DNA from: Streptomyces diacarni | GTDB taxonomy: Bacteria > Actinomycetota > Actinomycetes > Streptomycetales > Streptomycetaceae | Reading direction: 5' to 3' | Assembly: GCF_003323715.1 (NCBI RefSeq) | Contig: NZ_QOIN01000047.1 | Coordinates: 310,001-374,000, forward strand | DNA length: 64,000 nt | Part shown: positions 53,650 to 61,760 of the stretch, piece by piece | Layout: the number at the start of each line of letters is the position of its first letter | Position numbering within the stretch: position 1 is the first letter of the stretch | Position numbers and translations under genes: made by a program | The notes under the pieces: generated by a model | The model's input: only the letters and a program-made list of their open reading frames with translations | Told to the model about the DNA's origin: nothing | Databases searched by the model: none

Positions 53650-54497
53650 CCTGTCTCTCCCAGCAGCTTCTCGATGAATGCCAACGACTCACGGGGATTG
53701 AGCGCCTGCGATCGGATCATCCCATACCTCATCTCGAGGACCTGAACCTCTTTGGGGTCCGCAATCAGGCGGCTCGTGAGCTGGGCCTCCGAGAGTCCCA
53801 GCGTCTTACCGTCCTGCAACTTCAGCACTCGGTGCTCGCCTGCCATGCCCGCGTGCTCTTCGCACTCGGTCGGCATCACCTGAATCTCTACGTGCCGCCA
53901 TCGCCCCACCTCCAGAAGGTGCTCAAGTTGCCGCCGGAACACCGGCCGGCCGCCGAGCGGCCTCCGCAACGTCACCTCTTCCTGCACGAAGGTAAGCGTC
54001 GGCGCGGGCTGTCGCTCGAACATGCTTTGGCGAGCCAGGCGGGCTGTCACATGGCGATCGATCTCCTCCTCGCTGTACGCCGGGCGCCGCATCGCGAACA
54101 GCGCTCGGGCGTACTCCTCCGTCTGCAAGAGCCCGTCGATGTTGTGGTCGCCATAGGCGCCGCGCTCCACCACCTGGGCCTCCAACTTGGCCAAGTCCCG
54201 CACCTTTTTCGGGTATCGCGCCTGCTGGACGTCCTCCTTCATCGCGGAGAGCTTGCCGCCCGCGCCGAGTACCGTGTCGGCGTTGTCGAGGAACTCCGGC
54301 TTCGGAAGCCGTTTGCACCGCTCGACGGCGGAGATCATCTCCTCCCCGTATCCGATGGCGGCGCCCAACTCCGCCTGGGTGAGGTCCGCCGCCTCGCGCC
54401 ACAGTCTGATCTGGCGGCTGACCGCCCGCATCACCGCGCTGGATTCGTCGTCCCCCGGGTCGGGTCCGTCCCATTCGTCGCTGCCGTTCTCCGTCAT
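53646..54497 (-). CDS. XRE-family regulator with DUF5753 domain (WhiJ-like)
   Basis: 283 aa. N-terminal helix-turn-helix (about 28-75, LWREAADLTQAELGAAIGYG) and a C-terminal DUF5753 region (GLLQTEEYARALFAMRRPAY, VFRRQLEHLLEVGRWRHVEI). Such regulators pair with DUF397 proteins and a kinase-like ATPase in whiJ/abaA-type loci affecting development; all three are present here. Divergent from the ATPase gene. Confidence 0.93.
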   Translation of the reverse strand: MTENGSDEWDGPDPGDDESSAVMRAVSRQIRLWREAADLTQAELGAAIGYGEEMISAVERCKRLPKPEFLDNADTVLGAGGKLSAMKEDVQQARYPKKVRDLAKLEAQVVERGAYGDHNIDGLLQTEEYARALFAMRRPAYSEEEIDRHVTARLARQSMFERQPAPTLTFVQEEVTLRRPLGGRPVFRRQLEHLLEVGRWRHVEIQVMPTECEEHAGMAGEHRVLKLQDGKTLGLSEAQLTSRLIADPKEVQVLEMRYGMIRSQALNPRESLAFIEKLLGETG

Positions 54498-54687
54498 GCG
54501 CGTCCGCCTTTTCGCATTCTGTTGCGCAGCACCGTAGGCGCGCCGCGCTTCTCCCTGTCACAAAATGCGGAAAGGCGGCCTGGTCACGGCGTACTGCCCG
54601 TACTGTTCGCTGCCGCACCCGGACAAACGGCGGCCGTTCAGCTGCCGACACTGTCGCTCGTGTCCCCGCGCAATCACGCTGGGTGAC

Positions 54688-55161
54688 ATGAGTGACGAGA
54701 CGCACGCCGACGGCATGCACTTGACCGTCCTGTTGTCCTGCACGCGGCGCGGGGCGCGCCTGGCGCGGCTACTGACCGTCGCGGAGTTGGCCTCGCGGGG
54801 GTTGCCGACGGACACCGCCGCGCATGTCGTCGGTGAACTGGCCGCCAACGCGGCGCTGCACGGGCGGGTGCCGGGGCGCAGCTTCCGGTTGAGGGCCAGT
54901 TGTCCTGTGCCCGGCTCGCTCCGCATCGAAGTGACCGACGCGCTGGGCGAGCGGGCCCCGCGCCTGGCGACACTGCCCGTGGGCCCCGATGCGGAGTCGG
55001 GGCGCGGCCTGCTCCTCGTCGAAGCGCTGGCCGAGCGGTGGGGCGTCACACACGGGCCGTTTCCCTGCAAGACGGTCTGGGCGGAGGTCGCCCTGGTCGG
55101 CGTTTCTCCCCCGCGCCGACTCGTGGAAGCCCCGTACGGTCGGCGCACCAACTGCCCCTGA
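54688..55161 (+). CDS. ATP-binding protein (anti-sigma-factor-like HATPase)
   Basis: 157 aa. VVGELAANAALHGRVPGRSF is the N-box (HATPase_c_2) and GPDAESGRGLLLVEALAERW the G-box region, as in SpoIIAB/RsbW-like kinases. The start at 54688 is chosen from the usual protein length. The frame is open to 54565, adding a Cys-rich leader (YCPYC...CRHC) I consider probably untranslated. Member of the whiJ/abaA-like trio. Confidence 0.85.
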   Translation: MSDETHADGMHLTVLLSCTRRGARLARLLTVAELASRGLPTDTAAHVVGELAANAALHGRVPGRSFRLRASCPVPGSLRIEVTDALGERAPRLATLPVGPDAESGRGLLLVEALAERWGVTHGPFPCKTVWAEVALVGVSPPRRLVEAPYGRRTNCP

Positions 55162-55263
55162 CGCCACAACCTTTGACGCTTCCGGGCCGTCTGGGTCTTC
55201 GACTTCGGAGCTCCGGGTCCGCAGTCGGAACAGGCCTCAGCAGTCAGCAGAAGAGGACACCGC

Positions 55264-56790
55264 ATGCGTCAGCGCACACTCGTCACAGCAGCGACCCTGA
55301 CGGCTCTCGCGGCCGGCGGTCTCGTGGTCCCCCTGGCGGCGGCCGGACCCGCGGCAGCCGGGCCCGCGGCAGCCGAGCCCGCGGCAGCCGGGCCCGCGGC
55401 AGCCACCACCCCTTCCCCCCAGGACGAGAAGACCGCGCGCGAGGACTTCAACGGGGACGGCTACGCCGACGTGGCCATCGGCGTGCCGGAGGCCGGCGGG
55501 AAGGCGGGGGCCGTGGTGGTGACGTACGGGTCGGCGTCCGGGGTCTCCCCGTCCCGTTCGGTGCGCGTCACGCAGGACACCGCCGGTGTGCCGGGGGTGG
55601 CGGAGGCGGGTGACCAGTTCGGGGAGAACGTCACCAGCGGCGATGTGAACCACGACGGGTACGCCGATCTGATCGTCGGCGCGCCGCACGAGAAGGTCGA
55701 CGGCAAGCCGGACGGCAGCCTTTCGATCGTCTGGGGCGGCGCCAAGGGGCTCACGAGCGGCGGCATCGCGCTGGGCGCTCCCACCGCCGAGGACCGGAAC
55801 TTCGGTGAGGGCGCTTCCTTCAGCGATCTCGACGGGGACGGTACCGCGCAGCTCCAGGTCGTCAGCGGGCGCCACTTCTGGTGGTACTCGGAGGTGCCGC
55901 CCCAGGGGGACGGCAGCGACGTGCCGCTGCCTTTGGAGGACGACTTCCTCCCCGATGACGTGCAGCTGGACGGTGTCGCCGCGGGCCACTTCTCGGGCGG
56001 TTCGGGTAACGGCAACAGCGACTACGTCGTGTACGGCAAGCGCGGGAGCGGCGACGGGGCGGGCGGGGGCGGGGGCGACTATCTGGCGACGTTCCGCGGC
56101 GGTCCCGGCGACATCGGCTACCACCACGACGTCCTGTCCGACGGCGGCGCCGGGACGACGCGGTCGGTCGCGGCCGGCGACATCGACAAGGACGGCGCGA
56201 CCGACCTGGTCACCGGCGAGCAGGCGGGTGGCGACGGGTCGGGCTCGGTCACCGTCTGGTGGGGCGCGCCGGGCGGTCTGGGGACCGGCCGGGAGCCCGT
56301 CGGCTACGACCAGACCGACGCGGGGGTCCCCGGCACCGCCGAGGACGGCGACCGCTTCGGCGCCGATGTGTCCGTGGGCGACGTGACCGGTGACGGTTAC
56401 GCGGACATCGCCGTGGGCGTCCCCTCGGAGGTCGTACGCGGCACCGACGCGGGCGCCGTCGTCCTCCTCAAGGGCTCAGCCGACGGGGTGTCCGCCACCG
56501 GGGCGCAGCTGTTCCACCAGGAGACCACCGGCGTCCCCGGTGCCGCGGAGGACGGCGACCGCTTCGGCTCCGGCGTGCATCTCGCGGACATCGACGGCGA
56601 CGGCAGGGCGGACCTGTTCGCCGCGGCCGAGGGCGAGGACATCGGGACAGTGACGGACGCGGGCGCGGTCTGGGTCCTGCGCGGCGCCTCGTCGGGCCTG
56701 ACGACGTCAGGGGTCGCCTCGTTCGACGCCACCGACTTCGGCTTCACCGGCGCTGCCGGCCTGCGCTTCGGCGAGGTCTTCGACCACTGA
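55264..56790 (+). CDS. Secreted FG-GAP (integrin-alpha-like) repeat protein
   Basis: 508 aa. The signal peptide is LVTAATLTALAAGGLVVPLA, then an Ala-Gly-Pro repeat (five GPAAA-like units, about 27-50). Calcium-binding FG-GAP loops DFNGDGYADVAIGVPEAG, DVNHDGYADLIVGAPHEK, DIDKDGATDLVTGE, DVTGDGYADIAVGVPSEV and DIDGDGRADLFAAAEGED predict a beta-propeller. Exported; ligand unknown. Confidence 0.92.
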   Translation: MRQRTLVTAATLTALAAGGLVVPLAAAGPAAAGPAAAEPAAAGPAAATTPSPQDEKTAREDFNGDGYADVAIGVPEAGGKAGAVVVTYGSASGVSPSRSVRVTQDTAGVPGVAEAGDQFGENVTSGDVNHDGYADLIVGAPHEKVDGKPDGSLSIVWGGAKGLTSGGIALGAPTAEDRNFGEGASFSDLDGDGTAQLQVVSGRHFWWYSEVPPQGDGSDVPLPLEDDFLPDDVQLDGVAAGHFSGGSGNGNSDYVVYGKRGSGDGAGGGGGDYLATFRGGPGDIGYHHDVLSDGGAGTTRSVAAGDIDKDGATDLVTGEQAGGDGSGSVTVWWGAPGGLGTGREPVGYDQTDAGVPGTAEDGDRFGADVSVGDVTGDGYADIAVGVPSEVVRGTDAGAVVLLKGSADGVSATGAQLFHQETTGVPGAAEDGDRFGSGVHLADIDGDGRADLFAAAEGEDIGTVTDAGAVWVLRGASSGLTTSGVASFDATDFGFTGAAGLRFGEVFDH

Positions 56791-56811
56791 CGCGCCCCGC
56801 GGCGCCAGCGC

Positions 56812-56838
56812 AGGGGCGCGGGGAACTGCGCGACCAGC
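56812..56838. repeat. Dispersed GC-rich intergenic repeat, copy D
   Basis: AGGGGCGCGGGGAACTGCGC then GACCAGC, between the convergent FG-GAP and oxidoreductase genes. Same core as copies B and C. Confidence 0.85.
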
Positions 56839-56908
56839 CGCCACCCACCCGCGGCCCGCGCGCCACGGACAGGGGCACCCCGGCCCCGGTACAAGCGCGG
56901 GGCGCGGG

Positions 56909-57325
56909 TCAGCGCACGTCCCGGCTGTCACCGTCCGGGTTGTCCGGGTCGATGTGCCAGCTCAGGATCCGCGTGGGGCGGACGCGGATGATGTCCTGGG
57001 GCCAGGCGGGGTTCACGGGCGGGATGTCCGCCCGTGTGGCCTCGGCCAGGCCCCGGATCTCCACACCGCGGCCCATACCGGGCTTGACCTGGCCGGGCTC
57101 GTTCGGGGTCAGGTCGTCCACGACGAAGCTCACCCGCGGGTTGCGCAGCACGTTCCGGTAGCGCTGCGTGCGGGCGAGCCACGGGCCGCCGAGGTCGATG
57201 GTGCCGTCGCCGTTGAGGCGGAAGCCGAGGGGACGGGCCTGCGGGGTGCCGTCGGGGCCGACCGTCGCGAGGCGGCCGAGCATCTGTCCGTTCAGGTAGG
57301 TGCGTTCGACGTCGGTGAGGGGCAC
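56909..57325 (-). CDS. PPOX-class (F420/FMN split-barrel) oxidoreductase
   Basis: 138 aa. MLGRLATVGPDGTPQARPLG, GGPWLARTQRYRNVLRNPRV, SFVVDDLTP and VRPTRILSWHIDP fit the pyridoxamine-5'-phosphate-oxidase-like split barrel, F420-type in actinobacteria. Substrate unknown. Confidence 0.9.
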   Translation of the reverse strand: MPLTDVERTYLNGQMLGRLATVGPDGTPQARPLGFRLNGDGTIDLGGPWLARTQRYRNVLRNPRVSFVVDDLTPNEPGQVKPGMGRGVEIRGLAEATRADIPPVNPAWPQDIIRVRPTRILSWHIDPDNPDGDSRDVR

Positions 57326-57476
57326 TGATCAGCTCCTGTCGGGCCGGCCGCGTCGCGGCGGAGGGGGCACCGGGATCGGTACGTCGGCACCAGACTGGGA
57401 CGTGAACCGCACGTGAAGTCAACCGCGAACCACCCGTTCTCCTCCGCCGCAGCGGATCCGGCCGCCGTGGGGCCGG

Positions 57477-57902
57477 CTACCCGGCAGCCGTCACCGCGTG
57501 GGGAGCCCGTGAGGTGGGGGAGCCCGGCACGGGCTCTCCCACGTCGGCCCCGACGCCCACTTCCCGGTTCTCGGCGTCCACGTGGACCACGCGGGGCGCC
57601 AGTGCCCGTGCCTCGGCGTCGTCCACCTGGGCGTAGCTGATCACGATGACCAGGTCCCCGGGGTGGACGAGGTGGGCAGCGGCTCCGTTGATGCCGAGGA
57701 CGCCGCTGGAGCGCTCGCCTTCGATGACGTAGGTCTCCAGGCGGGCGCCGTTGGTGATGTCGACGATGTGGACGAGTTCGCCGGGCAGCAGGTCGGCGGC
57801 CGTCATCAGGTCGGCGTCGATGGTCACCGAGCCGACGTAGTGCAGGTCGGCCTGGGTGACCGTGGCCCGGTGGATCTTGGACTTGAACATGGTGCGCAGC
57901 AT
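57477..57902 (-). CDS. panD: Aspartate 1-decarboxylase precursor
   Basis: Makes beta-alanine for pantothenate, linking to coaA and acpS in the same window. MLRTMFKSKIHRATVTQADL, then YVGSVT with the Gly24-Ser25 self-cleavage site that yields the pyruvoyl group. TNGARLETYVIEGERSSGVL and INGAAAHLVHPGDLVIVISY are diagnostic. 141 aa with a short polar tail. The frame is open far upstream but the family start is at 57902. Confidence 0.97.
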   Translation of the reverse strand: MLRTMFKSKIHRATVTQADLHYVGSVTIDADLMTAADLLPGELVHIVDITNGARLETYVIEGERSSGVLGINGAAAHLVHPGDLVIVISYAQVDDAEARALAPRVVHVDAENREVGVGADVGEPVPGSPTSRAPHAVTAAG

Positions 57903-58344
57903 CGCGTCACTCCGGAATGTGTGCTCCCTGCCCGTCACGCGGGTCAAGGGCGTTCCATCAGGTCGCTCGAGACTACTACGCGGCCCCGAAGGGAGGTCGA
58001 GAGCAGCAACCAGCGTCTCCGGGAAGTAACCAGCGTCTCCAGGAAATGAAGAGAAGGCGCCCCTCTCGGCTCCGAGGGGCCCGCGCCCGTTCCGCGCCCC
58101 GTTCCGCGCCGCCCTCGCGGCCGCCCCAGCGGTCATCCCCTCCTCACCCGCCCCCTGATCGGCCCGCGTTCTGCAACAACGTTGCGTAAATGCCCAGTTG
58201 GCGAGGGACGTGGCGAACATGCCATGAACACGCCATGCTTGCGTCGCACCTCTTGACGCCGGGTTCACACCGTTGAAGCATGCATCGGCAAGAGCGCACT
58301 CATCGCCCCCACATCGTTCACCTGATGAACAAGGAGAAGCGCCC
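57903..58344. other. Intergenic region between panD and the beta-helix gene
   Basis: No gene seen in about 440 bp. Holds a direct repeat AACCAGCGTCTCCNGGAA (58008-58025 and 58028-58045, 20-bp period) and a hairpin GCCCCTC-8 nt-GAGGGGC (58059-58080). A plus-strand TTGACG near 58253 with a weak -10 could serve the beta-helix gene, which has an AAGGAG ribosome-binding site. Confidence 0.45.
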
Positions 58345-60198
58345 ATGCCCCCCACATCCCCGTCCCCCGACCCCTCCCCCGGCCCGGACGCCCCCGAGCC
58401 GGAGCACCGCACGCCCAATCGCCGCACCGTCCTCACCGCCGCCGCGGTCGGCGCGGCGGCGGTCGGCGCGGCCGCGGCGCCCGCTCTGCTCGGCCTGGCG
58501 GCACCCGCGTCGGCCGCCCCCGCCCGCGACACGACGCGGGACGCGAAGGACCTGCCGGGCGGCGGCGACCTCGGCCCCAACGTCATCGTCTTCGATCCCT
58601 CGACCGCCGGCATCCAGGCCAAGCTGGACGAGATCTTCGCGCAGCAGGAGTCGGCGCAGTTCGGCGAGGGCCGCTACGCGCTGCTGTTCAAGCCGGGCAG
58701 CTACAGCGGACTCAACGCCCAACTCGGCTTCTACACCTCCATCGCGGGGCTCGGGCTGTCCCCGGACGACACGACGATCAACGGCGACGTCACCGTGGAC
58801 GCGGGCTGGTTCGACGGGAACGCCACTCAGAACTTCTGGCGTTCGGCCGAGAACCTCGCGCTCGTCCCCGTCAGCGGAACCGACAGGTGGGCCGTCGCCC
58901 AGGCCGCGCCGTTCCGCAGGATGCACGTACGCGGCGGCCTGAACCTCTCCCCCGACGGCTACGGCTGGGCGAGCGGCGGCTACATCGCGGACAGCCGGAT
59001 CGACGGCGAGGTCGGGCCGTACTCGCAGCAGCAGTGGTACACCCGGGACAGCGCGGTCGGCGGCTGGCAGAACGCGGTGTGGAACATGGTCTTCTCCGGT
59101 GTGGAGGGGGCGCCCGGGCAGAGCTTCCCCGACCCGCCGTACACCACACTGGAGACCACACCGGTGTCCCGGGAGAAGCCGTTCCTCTACCTCGACGGGG
59201 AGGAGTACCGGGTCTTCCTGCCGGAGAAGCGGACAGACGCCCGCGGGGTGTCCTGGGGCAACGGGACACCGCGCGGCACCTCGCTGCCGCTGTCGGAGTT
59301 CTACGTGGCGAAGCCCTCGGATGCGGCCTCCACCCTCAACCAGGCGCTGGAACAGGGGCTGCACCTGCTGCTGACACCGGGCGTCTACCGCCTCGACCAG
59401 CCGGTCAAGGTCGAGCGTGCCGGCTCGGTCGTGCTCGGCCTCGGGTACGCCACGCTCATCCCCGAGGGGGGCGCGGCGGCGGTGGAGGTGGCCGACGTCG
59501 ACGGTGTGCGGCTGGCCGGTTTCCTCATCGACGCGGGCCCCGACAACTCCGAGACCCTGCTTGAGGTGGGGCCCGAGGGGGCCTCCGCGGACCATGCCGC
59601 GGATCCGATCACCGTCCAGGACGTGTTCGTGCGGATCGGCGGCGCTGGCCCGGGCAAGGCGACCACCAGCATCGTCGTCAACAGCCGCCACACGATCATC
59701 GACCACACCTGGGTGTGGCGGGCCGACCACGGGGACGGGGTCGGCTGGGAGACCAACCGGGCCGACTACGGCGTCGTCGTGAACGGCGACGACGTACTGG
59801 CCACGGGCCTGTTCGTCGAGCACTTCAACAAGTACGACGTCCAGTGGTTCGGAGAGCGCGGGCGCACGATCTTCTTCCAGAACGAGAAGGCGTACGACGC
59901 GCCGAACCAGGCCGCCATCCAGAACGGCTCGGTCAAGGGCTTCGCGGCCTACCGCGTCGGCGACGAGGTGACGGCGCACGAGGGGTGGGGCCTGGGCAGC
60001 TACTGCTTCTACAACGTCGACCCGACGATCGTGCAGCACCACGGGTTCGCGGCACCGGACCACGCGGGGGTGACCTTCCACGACCTGCTGGTCGTCTCGC
60101 TCGGCGGCAAGGGCCAGTACGAGCGGGTCATCAACGACATCGGCTCCCCCACCTCGGGCGACACGACGACGCCTTCCACGGTGGTCTCCTACCCCTGA
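58345..60198 (+). CDS. Tat-exported right-handed beta-helix protein
   Basis: 617 aa. A twin-arginine signal NRRTVLTAAAVGAAAVGAAA is followed by an Ala-x-Ala-like cleavage region. The mature protein resembles pectate-lyase/GH55-like beta-helix proteins: FKPGSYSGLNAQLGFYTSIA, GLGLSPDDTTINGDV, LLLTPGVYRLDQPVKVERAG, TIIDHTWVWRADHGDGVGWE. Probably a secreted carbohydrate-active or binding protein; catalytic residues not assignable. The ATG at 58345 follows AAGGAG. Confidence 0.85.
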   Translation: MPPTSPSPDPSPGPDAPEPEHRTPNRRTVLTAAAVGAAAVGAAAAPALLGLAAPASAAPARDTTRDAKDLPGGGDLGPNVIVFDPSTAGIQAKLDEIFAQQESAQFGEGRYALLFKPGSYSGLNAQLGFYTSIAGLGLSPDDTTINGDVTVDAGWFDGNATQNFWRSAENLALVPVSGTDRWAVAQAAPFRRMHVRGGLNLSPDGYGWASGGYIADSRIDGEVGPYSQQQWYTRDSAVGGWQNAVWNMVFSGVEGAPGQSFPDPPYTTLETTPVSREKPFLYLDGEEYRVFLPEKRTDARGVSWGNGTPRGTSLPLSEFYVAKPSDAASTLNQALEQGLHLLLTPGVYRLDQPVKVERAGSVVLGLGYATLIPEGGAAAVEVADVDGVRLAGFLIDAGPDNSETLLEVGPEGASADHAADPITVQDVFVRIGGAGPGKATTSIVVNSRHTIIDHTWVWRADHGDGVGWETNRADYGVVVNGDDVLATGLFVEHFNKYDVQWFGERGRTIFFQNEKAYDAPNQAAIQNGSVKGFAAYRVGDEVTAHEGWGLGSYCFYNVDPTIVQHHGFAAPDHAGVTFHDLLVVSLGGKGQYERVINDIGSPTSGDTTTPSTVVSYP

Positions 60199-60221
60199 CC
60201 CCGCGGGCAGGCGCCCCCACG

Positions 60222-60264
60222 GAAAGAGGGCCCGTACGGCGGTAAGCCGTACGGGCCCTCTTTC
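60222..60264. terminator. Bidirectional terminator between the beta-helix gene and tuf
   Basis: Perfect 19-bp inverted repeat beginning GAAAGAGGGCCCGTACGGC, 5-nt loop, with A/T-rich outer ends (GAAAG/CTTTC), placed between convergent genes. Strongest terminator-like structure in the window. Confidence 0.95.
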
Positions 60265-60310
60265 AGGCCGTGCGCCGAGCACCCCGCGAGGGGTGCTCAA
60301 CGCGGCGAGG

Positions 60311-61504
60311 TCACTTGAGGATCTTGGTGACCTGGCCGGCGCCCACGGTCCGGCCACCCTCACGGATGGCGAACTTGAGGCCCTCTTCCATGGCGACGGG
60401 CTGGATGAGCTGGACGCTCATCTCGGTGTTGTCGCCCGGCATGACCATCTCGGTGCCCTCGGGGAGGGTCACGACGCCGGTCACGTCGGTGGTGCGGAAG
60501 TAGAACTGCGGGCGGTAGTTGTTGAAGAACGGGGTGTGGCGGCCACCCTCGTCCTTCGACAGGATGTAGGCCTGCGCCTCGAACTCGGTGTGCGGAGTGA
60601 CCGAACCCGGCTTGATGATGACCTGGCCGCGCTCGACGTCCTCGCGCTTGATACCGCGAAGCAGCAGACCGACGTTCTCACCGGCCTGGCCCTCGTCCAG
60701 CAGCTTCCGGAACATCTCGATGCCGGTGACCGTGGTCGAGGTCTTGGTGTCCTTGATGCCGATGATGTCGACGTTCTCGTTGACCTTCAGCACACCGCGC
60801 TCGATACGGCCGGTGACGACCGTACCGCGGCCCGTGATGGTGAAGACGTCCTCGATCGGCATCAGGAACGGCTTGTCGGTGTCGCGCTCCGGGGCCGGGA
60901 TGGCCTCGTCGACGGCCGACATGAGCTTGACGATGGCCTCGCCCCACTCCTTGTCGCCCTCGAGCGCCTTGAGCGCGGAGACCTTGACGACCGGAACCTC
61001 GTCGCCCGGGAACTCGTACTCCGAGAGCAGCTCACGGACCTCGAGCTCGACGAGCTCCATGATCTCCTCGTCGTCCACCATGTCGGCCTTGTTCAGGGCG
61101 ACGACGATGTACGGAACGCCGACCTGGCGGGCCAGGAGCACGTGCTCCTTGGTCTGCGGCATCGGGCCGTCGGTGGCGGCGACCACGAGGATGGCGCCGT
61201 CCATCTGGGCAGCACCGGTGATCATGTTCTTGATGTAGTCCGCGTGACCCGGGCAGTCGACGTGGGCGTAGTGACGGTTCTCCGTCTGGTACTCGACGTG
61301 CGCGATGGAGATGGTGATACCGCGCTGGCGCTCCTCGGGCGCCTTGTCGATGTTCTCGAACGCCGAGGCCTGGTTGAGCTCGGGGTACGCGTCGTGCAGC
61401 ACCTTGGTGATCGCCGCGGTAAGAGTGGTCTTGCCGTGGTCGATGTGACCGATGGTGCCGATGTTGACGTGCGGCTTAGTCCGCTCGAACTTCGCCTTCG
61501 CCAC
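60311..61504 (-). CDS. tuf: Elongation factor EF-Tu
   Basis: Delivers aminoacyl-tRNA to the ribosome. 397 aa. GTP motifs GHIDHGKTT (about 19-27), DCPGHADYIKNM and NKADM; domain 2/3 segments GRGTVVTGRIERGVLKVNEN and PQFYFRTTDVTGVVTLPEGT. 256 bp downstream of fusA, as in the str operon. Confidence 0.98.
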   Translation of the reverse strand: MAKAKFERTKPHVNIGTIGHIDHGKTTLTAAITKVLHDAYPELNQASAFENIDKAPEERQRGITISIAHVEYQTENRHYAHVDCPGHADYIKNMITGAAQMDGAILVVAATDGPMPQTKEHVLLARQVGVPYIVVALNKADMVDDEEIMELVELEVRELLSEYEFPGDEVPVVKVSALKALEGDKEWGEAIVKLMSAVDEAIPAPERDTDKPFLMPIEDVFTITGRGTVVTGRIERGVLKVNENVDIIGIKDTKTSTTVTGIEMFRKLLDEGQAGENVGLLLRGIKREDVERGQVIIKPGSVTPHTEFEAQAYILSKDEGGRHTPFFNNYRPQFYFRTTDVTGVVTLPEGTEMVMPGDNTEMSVQLIQPVAMEEGLKFAIREGGRTVGAGQVTKILK

Positions 61505-61760
61505 TGGGGTCCTCCTGTGGACTGGTGCTGTACACCCTCCACACTTTGCGGAGGGTCTCAGGTGGTCGTACCGAACCGGTCAGGACCCCGAGGGGGATGC
61601 CCTTGACCTGTTCGCTTGGGTGGGCCGGCGGACGGGGCTCCTCCGGCACGACCGCACAGTGACCAAGCGGTCCGAGCGGTTATGTACCGGAGTGCCCCGA
61701 ATGCCTTTGCTCCAGCCTAAGGGGTGAGCTCGAAACTCCTGCCCGCCCCGAGCGAGTGCG
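61505..61760 (-). other. fusA-tuf intergenic region
   Basis: No gene. Contains a 5'-UTR hairpin ACCCTCC-9 nt-GGAGGGT (61534-61556) and a TAGGCT -10-like motif near 61715 without a clear -35. The gap size suggests tuf has its own promoter in addition to str-operon read-through. Confidence 0.4.

Noticed and set aside
54565..54687. Cys-rich N-terminal zinc finger on the HATPase protein
   Set aside because: Two CxxC-like pairs exist in the open frame, but the kinase-like family starts near 54688 and no ribosome-binding site supports the upstream ATG.
61505..61760. tRNA gene between fusA and tuf
   Set aside because: No cloverleaf or TTCGANTC-type T-loop with matching arms; none was found elsewhere in the window either.
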